The notes beneath the pieces were generated by a model that worked only from the letters and a program-made list of their open reading frames with translations, had not been told where the DNA came from and ran no database searches. Of a stretch of 32,974 nt of DNA, positions 29,999-32,974 are shown one piece after another; position 1 is the stretch's first letter; each line of letters starts with the position of its first letter. This stretch comes from Reyranella sp. Its GTDB lineage: Bacteria > Pseudomonadota > Alphaproteobacteria > Reyranellales > Reyranellaceae. The DNA lies in contig JAKFVH010000250.1 in assembly GCA_021732285.1 (NCBI GenBank), positions 1-32,974 on the forward strand, in the 5' to 3' direction. The translations under genes and the position numbers were made by a program.

Positions 29999-30450
29999 TG
30001 CTCGCCCTCCGTCCGGCCACCCTCGAAGTCTACATGCGGCGCGAGTTCGCGGCGCCGCGTGCGGTCGTGTTCGCGGCGTGGACCGACGAGCGGCTGATCG
30101 CCCGCTGGTGGGCATCGCGCGACTACACCACGGTTGCCTGCAAGATGGACGCGCGGCCGGGCGGCGCCTGGAGCCGCCGGCTGATGGCGCCCGACGGCAA
30201 GCTGATCAGCGAGCATGGCGTCTATCACGAGGTGGTGGCGCCCGAGCGCCTGGTCTTCACCTATTCGAGCGAGGGCGTCCGCATCGCCGATCGCGAGACG
30301 CTGGTGACGGTGACCTTCATCGATCGCGGCGACCGGACCGTGCTGACACTGCGCCACAGCGAACTGCCGAGCGAGGAGGCGCGCGCCTTCCACGACGGCG
30401 GCTGGGCGCGCTGCCTGGACCGTTTCACGACCGGCCTGCCGGAGAATTGA
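29998..30450 (+). CDS. SRPBCC/AHSA1-type activator domain protein
   Basis: This 150-residue cytoplasmic protein of the AHSA1-like branch of the SRPBCC fold shows VYMRREFAAPRAVVFAAWTDERLIARWWASR at its start (split here by position: residues 11-41), then PGGAWSRRLMAPDGK and GVYHEVVAPERLVFTY, and ends with GGWARCLDRFTTGL. Such proteins are often paired with small regulators or glyoxalase-fold proteins, and most have no known ligand. The ATG shares a base with the YceI stop codon. The VOC-family gene follows 55 bases downstream. Confidence 0.92.
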   Translation: MLALRPATLEVYMRREFAAPRAVVFAAWTDERLIARWWASRDYTTVACKMDARPGGAWSRRLMAPDGKLISEHGVYHEVVAPERLVFTYSSEGVRIADRETLVTVTFIDRGDRTVLTLRHSELPSEEARAFHDGGWARCLDRFTTGLPEN

Positions 30451-30505
30451 GGAGTTTCTGGACCTCGGCCTATCAAGCCATCGATGACTGACCAAGGAGA
30501 GAACC

Positions 30506-30934
30506 GTGACCGTGCAACAGAACGAGACCGTGCAGCCCTACATCTTCTTCGATGGCAAGTGCGAGGAGGCGCTCGATTTCTACAAGAGCGCCATCGGTGC
30601 CAAGGTCGACATGATGATGCGCTTCAAGGAAGCGCCCGACCAAAGCCAGATGCAGCCCAACACGGGCGAGAAGGTCATGCACGCGGCGTTCCATGTCGGA
30701 ACCACTCAGGTCCTGGCCTCGGACGGCCACTGTGCCGGCAAGCCCTCCTTCCAAGGCTTTGGCCTCGCACTGAATGCCAAGAACGACTCCGAGGCCGAGA
30801 AGCTCTTCACCGCCGTCGGCAAGGGCGGTCAGGTCCTGCAGCCGCTGACCAAGACCTTCTTCGCCTCCAAGTTCGGCATGGTCACCGACAAGTTCGGCAT
30901 CATGTGGATGGTGATGGCTGAGGAGAAGAAGTAG
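30506..30934 (+). CDS. VOC-family protein, PhnB-like
   Basis: This 142-residue protein of the vicinal oxygen chelate (glyoxalase/bleomycin-resistance) fold is of the PhnB-like type. It reads QPYIFFDGKCEEALDFYKSA at the N-terminus, then MHAAFHVGTTQVLASDG and FGLALNAKNDSEAEKLFTAV, ending KFGMVTDKFGIMWMVMAEEK. The PhnB-like group generally lacks proven enzymatic activity. The start is GTG with a strong AAGGAGA at 30494-30500. It is the last gene of the plus-strand cluster; a perfect 10-bp hairpin follows at 30948. Confidence 0.93.
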   Translation: MTVQQNETVQPYIFFDGKCEEALDFYKSAIGAKVDMMMRFKEAPDQSQMQPNTGEKVMHAAFHVGTTQVLASDGHCAGKPSFQGFGLALNAKNDSEAEKLFTAVGKGGQVLQPLTKTFFASKFGMVTDKFGIMWMVMAEEKK

Positions 30935-30947
30935 GCGCCCTCAGAAT

Positions 30948-31076
30948 CCTCCCCCGTCTTACGGGGGAGGGTAGGGAGGGGGAAAGCTGCAAAGACGATC
31001 TCTCGACAGAAGAGATCATGATCTGCAATTGGCCAACATCACGTCTGTGGCCCGCCCCCTCCTGTATCCTCCCCCG
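30948..31076. repeat. Decayed copy of the multi-hairpin intergenic element
   Basis: A perfect hairpin at 30948-30970 (cctcccccgt, loop ctt, acgggggagg) is followed by tagggaggggg (30972-30982) and, 72 bases later, ccccctcctgta (31055-31066) and cctcccccg (31068-31076), whose pairing partner is missing. The middle includes a separate 7-bp hairpin at 30997-31017 (gatctct / agagatc). This looks like a hairpin-palindrome-hairpin element that has lost its right hairpin. The first hairpin could also end transcription of the VOC gene, though no T-run follows. Confidence 0.7.
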
Positions 31077-31090
31077 AATGAGAAGAAGCA

Positions 31091-32317
31091 TCAGCGCTTG
31101 TCGATATTGGCGCTGCGCAGGGGCACGCCGAACTCGCGGCGGCAGACTTCGGCCAGCACCGCGACACCCTGCTTGATGGTCTCGGGCTCGGGGTTGGCGA
31201 AGCAGAGCCTGAGGCGATTGCGCGAATAAGTCGGGTTCACCGACCATTCGGGGCCGGGATTGATCGACACCCCGGCCGCCAGTGCCGCCTGGGCCAGCTT
31301 CATCGTATCGACGTTCTCGGGCAGCTTGATCCAGAGATAGATGCCGCCCGGCGGATCGCCGAACTCGGCGGCGGTGCCGAACTGCTCGGCCAGCGCCTCG
31401 CGCAGGACCTGCATCTTGCTGGCCAGCAGCTTGTTGCTTCTCGTCACGTGGTCGGCGAAGTGCTTGCTGCAGTACTCGGCCAGCACCATCTGCTCGATCG
31501 CCCCCGTGCCGGCATCCTGCTTGAGCGCCTGCAGGCGCGACAGGACATCCCACTTGGCGACGATGTAGCCGACGCGCAGCGCCGGCCCGAGCGACTTGGA
31601 GAACGAGCCGATGAAGATCACGCCCTCGCCCTTGGCCATGGCGTAGAGCGACGGCGGCCGCTTGTTGGTCCACACCAGGTCCGAGTAGCACTCGTCCTCG
31701 AAGATCATCACGCCATATTCGGCAGCGAGCTTCAGCAGCGCGGCGCGGCGTGCCTCGCCCATGATGGCGCCCGTGGGATTCTGGATCGTCGGGATGGTGT
31801 AGATGTACTTGGGCTTGATGCCCTTCCGCTTCAGCTCCTCGAGCTTCTGCTTCAGCACGTCGAGTCTGAGCCCCTCGTCGTCGAGCGGGATGCCGATGGC
31901 ATTGACGCCGAGCTTGACCACCCGCGAGATCGCGCTGCCGTAGGTCTCCTGCTCGACCAGGATGGTATCGCCCTTGCCCACCAGGAGGCTGTTGACCAGG
32001 GTGAGGCCCTGGGTCGAGCCCGACGTGATCAGGATCTCGTCCGCCGCGCAGTCGATGTCGGCATGGCTCTTGAGCTTGCGCGTCAGGAACTCGCGCAGCG
32101 GCCGGTAGCCCAGCGGGCCGGTGTGATTGTAGGTCGAGAGCATGGCGCCCTCGCGCTTCAGCACCGCCGTCGCGGCCGCGACCAGGTCGTCGACGGGAAC
32201 CTGCTCGGCGGCGATGTGGCCGCCGATGAAATTGTACTTGGGAAAGCCGTTCCACTTGAGGGCGGGAGGCGGCGTGTCGGGCGCCAGAAGAGGCGCGACG
32301 TCGAAAGGCGCGGTCAT
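31091..32317 (-). CDS. PLP-dependent class I aminotransferase (LysN/2-aminoadipate type)
   Basis: This 408-residue fold-type I aminotransferase shows ITSGSTQGLTLVNSLLVGKGD for cofactor phosphate binding (near residue 100), IPTIQNPTGAIM (Asn-Pro-Thr-Gly at 180-183), the Asp208 region MIFEDECYSDLVW and the Schiff-base Lys241 in GSFSKSLGPALRVGYI; the C-terminal Arg lies in RNRLRLCFANP. The overall pattern resembles 2-aminoadipate transaminases and the aminotransferase part of MocR regulators, but no DNA-binding domain is present. The start at 32317 has AGAGGAA upstream; longer in-frame starts run into the repeat at 32393. The substrate is not determined. Confidence 0.92.
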   Translation of the reverse strand: MTAPFDVAPLLAPDTPPPALKWNGFPKYNFIGGHIAAEQVPVDDLVAAATAVLKREGAMLSTYNHTGPLGYRPLREFLTRKLKSHADIDCAADEILITSGSTQGLTLVNSLLVGKGDTILVEQETYGSAISRVVKLGVNAIGIPLDDEGLRLDVLKQKLEELKRKGIKPKYIYTIPTIQNPTGAIMGEARRAALLKLAAEYGVMIFEDECYSDLVWTNKRPPSLYAMAKGEGVIFIGSFSKSLGPALRVGYIVAKWDVLSRLQALKQDAGTGAIEQMVLAEYCSKHFADHVTRSNKLLASKMQVLREALAEQFGTAAEFGDPPGGIYLWIKLPENVDTMKLAQAALAAGVSINPGPEWSVNPTYSRNRLRLCFANPEPETIKQGVAVLAEVCRREFGVPLRSANIDKR

Positions 32318-32392
32318 GGGCGGTTCCTCTCTTGCTTGCCCCAATTGCTGGGCCAAGCCCGCCCGATTCGCAACAGGTTTGGTTGCATCGTT

Positions 32393-32515
32393 CCTCCCCA
32401 CGAAGTGGGGAGGTGGCCCGTAGGGCCGGAGGGGTCATGATTCATGAGCGCTTCGCGCCATGACCCCTCCGTCGGCGTATGACGCCGACACCTCCCCTCG
32501 CTTTGCGAGGGGAGG
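32393..32515. repeat. Five-hairpin palindromic intergenic element, copy 2
   Basis: Hairpins in order: 32393-32413 (cctccccac, loop gaa), 32415-32427 (ggccc, loop gta), a central stem ggaggggtcatg (32428-32439) with catgacccctcc (32459-32470), 32471-32489 (gtcggcgt, loop atg) and 32491-32515 (11 bp, loop ttt). The layout matches the element at 15699-15828, with different but still complementary stems. It ends four bases before the stop of the glutamate-synthase-like gene. Confidence 0.95.
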
Positions 32516-32519
32516 AAGA

Positions 32520-32974
32520 CTAGGCCATGGCGCGGAACGAATGGGCGTCGGCCATGTTCCAGGGCTGGGTCCAGCGCGGCGGTGCCGTGCCGCTGAGCAG
32601 CGCTCCCTCGTCCAGCGCCGGATAGACGTCGTCGAAGGTCACGACCTCCTTCGGCGAGACGCGCCGGGAGATGTGGATCGGCTTGAACTGCTTGGGATGG
32701 TCCAGCCCCGCCGCCGCCGTCAGCTCGGCGAGCTCGCGCACCGTGGCGCGGTGGAAGTTGACCACGCGCTGCATCTTGTCGGGCACGACCAGGGCGCGCT
32801 GGCGCGTCGGGTCCTGGGTGGCGACGCCGGTCGGGCAGCGGTCGGTGTGGCAGTGTTGCGACTGGATGCAGCCCACGGCGAACATGAAGCCGCGCGCGGC
32901 GTTGCACCAGTCCGCGCCCAAGGCCATGGCGCGCACGATGTCGAAGGCGGTGATGATCTTGCCGGCGGCGCCGA
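32520..32974 (-). CDS. FMN-binding glutamate synthase family protein (C-terminal part)
   Basis: Only the last 150 or so residues are in the window; the 5' part lies beyond position 32974. The frame reads GAAGKIITAFDIVRAMALGA, then the cysteine cluster CIQSQHCHTDRCPTGVATQD, which in glutamate synthases binds the 3Fe-4S centre, and ends MADAHSFRAMA. The C-terminal FDDVYPALDEGALL tail indicates the stand-alone FMN-binding glutamate-synthase-like proteins (YerD type) rather than full-length GltB, because the GltB C-terminal beta-helix domain is absent. The exact reaction of these proteins is not established. The next gene downstream on the same strand is the aminotransferase. Confidence 0.93.
   Translation of the reverse strand, partial: GAAGKIITAFDIVRAMALGADWCNAARGFMFAVGCIQSQHCHTDRCPTGVATQDPTRQRALVVPDKMQRVVNFHRATVRELAELTAAAGLDHPKQFKPIHISRRVSPKEVVTFDDVYPALDEGALLSGTAPPRWTQPWNMADAHSFRAMA

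Overview
The window is high-GC DNA with densely packed genes and many long open frames antisense to real genes. The gene content (malate:quinone oxidoreductase, CoxL-type molybdenum hydroxylase, RND pump, Baeyer-Villiger-type monooxygenase, TauD/TfdA dioxygenase) and several palindromic intergenic repeats of the 'cctcccca…tggggagg' kind suggest a metabolically versatile alphaproteobacterium, probably a soil Rhodospirillales/Hyphomicrobiales-like organism. That placement is inference from gene style, not from a marker gene. I see no rRNA, CRISPR array, complete insertion sequence or prophage.

Layout. Positions 1-4216 hold a threonine/serine exporter (ThrE type, cut by the window start), malate:quinone oxidoreductase, a small cupin and a divergent SDR reductase. 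Positions 4252-6024 hold two minus-strand genes of visibly lower GC: an unknown protein and a TIR-like nucleotide-binding protein, together a candidate defence module. A YfeH-type SBF-like transporter and a tRNA-Arg(CCT) follow. Positions 7416-9178 form a second low-GC patch directly after the tRNA, with two unfamiliar genes. Positions 9501-11481 encode an O-methyltransferase and a nitronate monooxygenase one base apart. Positions 11902-15658 carry two membrane-anchored SGNH-hydrolase-like proteins around a TauD/TfdA dioxygenase.

Positions 15838-20203 are an RND efflux permease and its lipoprotein adaptor, with no outer-membrane channel or regulator beside them. Positions 20279-25271 are a compact minus-strand operon: FAD oxidoreductase, orphan CoxL-like subunit, DUF938 methyltransferase and metallophosphoesterase, with 4-base overlaps or a 3-base gap. 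A Baeyer-Villiger-type monooxygenase diverges from it. Next come a gamma-glutamyltransferase/HpxW-like enzyme, a plus-strand cluster of small ligand-binding proteins (SRPBCC, YceI, SRPBCC/AHSA1, VOC), a class I aminotransferase and the C-terminal end of an FMN-binding glutamate-synthase-like protein.

The least expected items are: (1) the TIR-like gene and its unknown partner; (2) a perfect 36-bp inverted repeat that supplies the ribosome binding site and start codon of the exporter gene and has a second, diverged copy 26 kb away; (3) multi-hairpin intergenic elements whose stems differ in sequence between copies but keep their pairing; and (4) a tRNA-flanking low-GC patch whose first gene encodes a protein with an internally duplicated domain.
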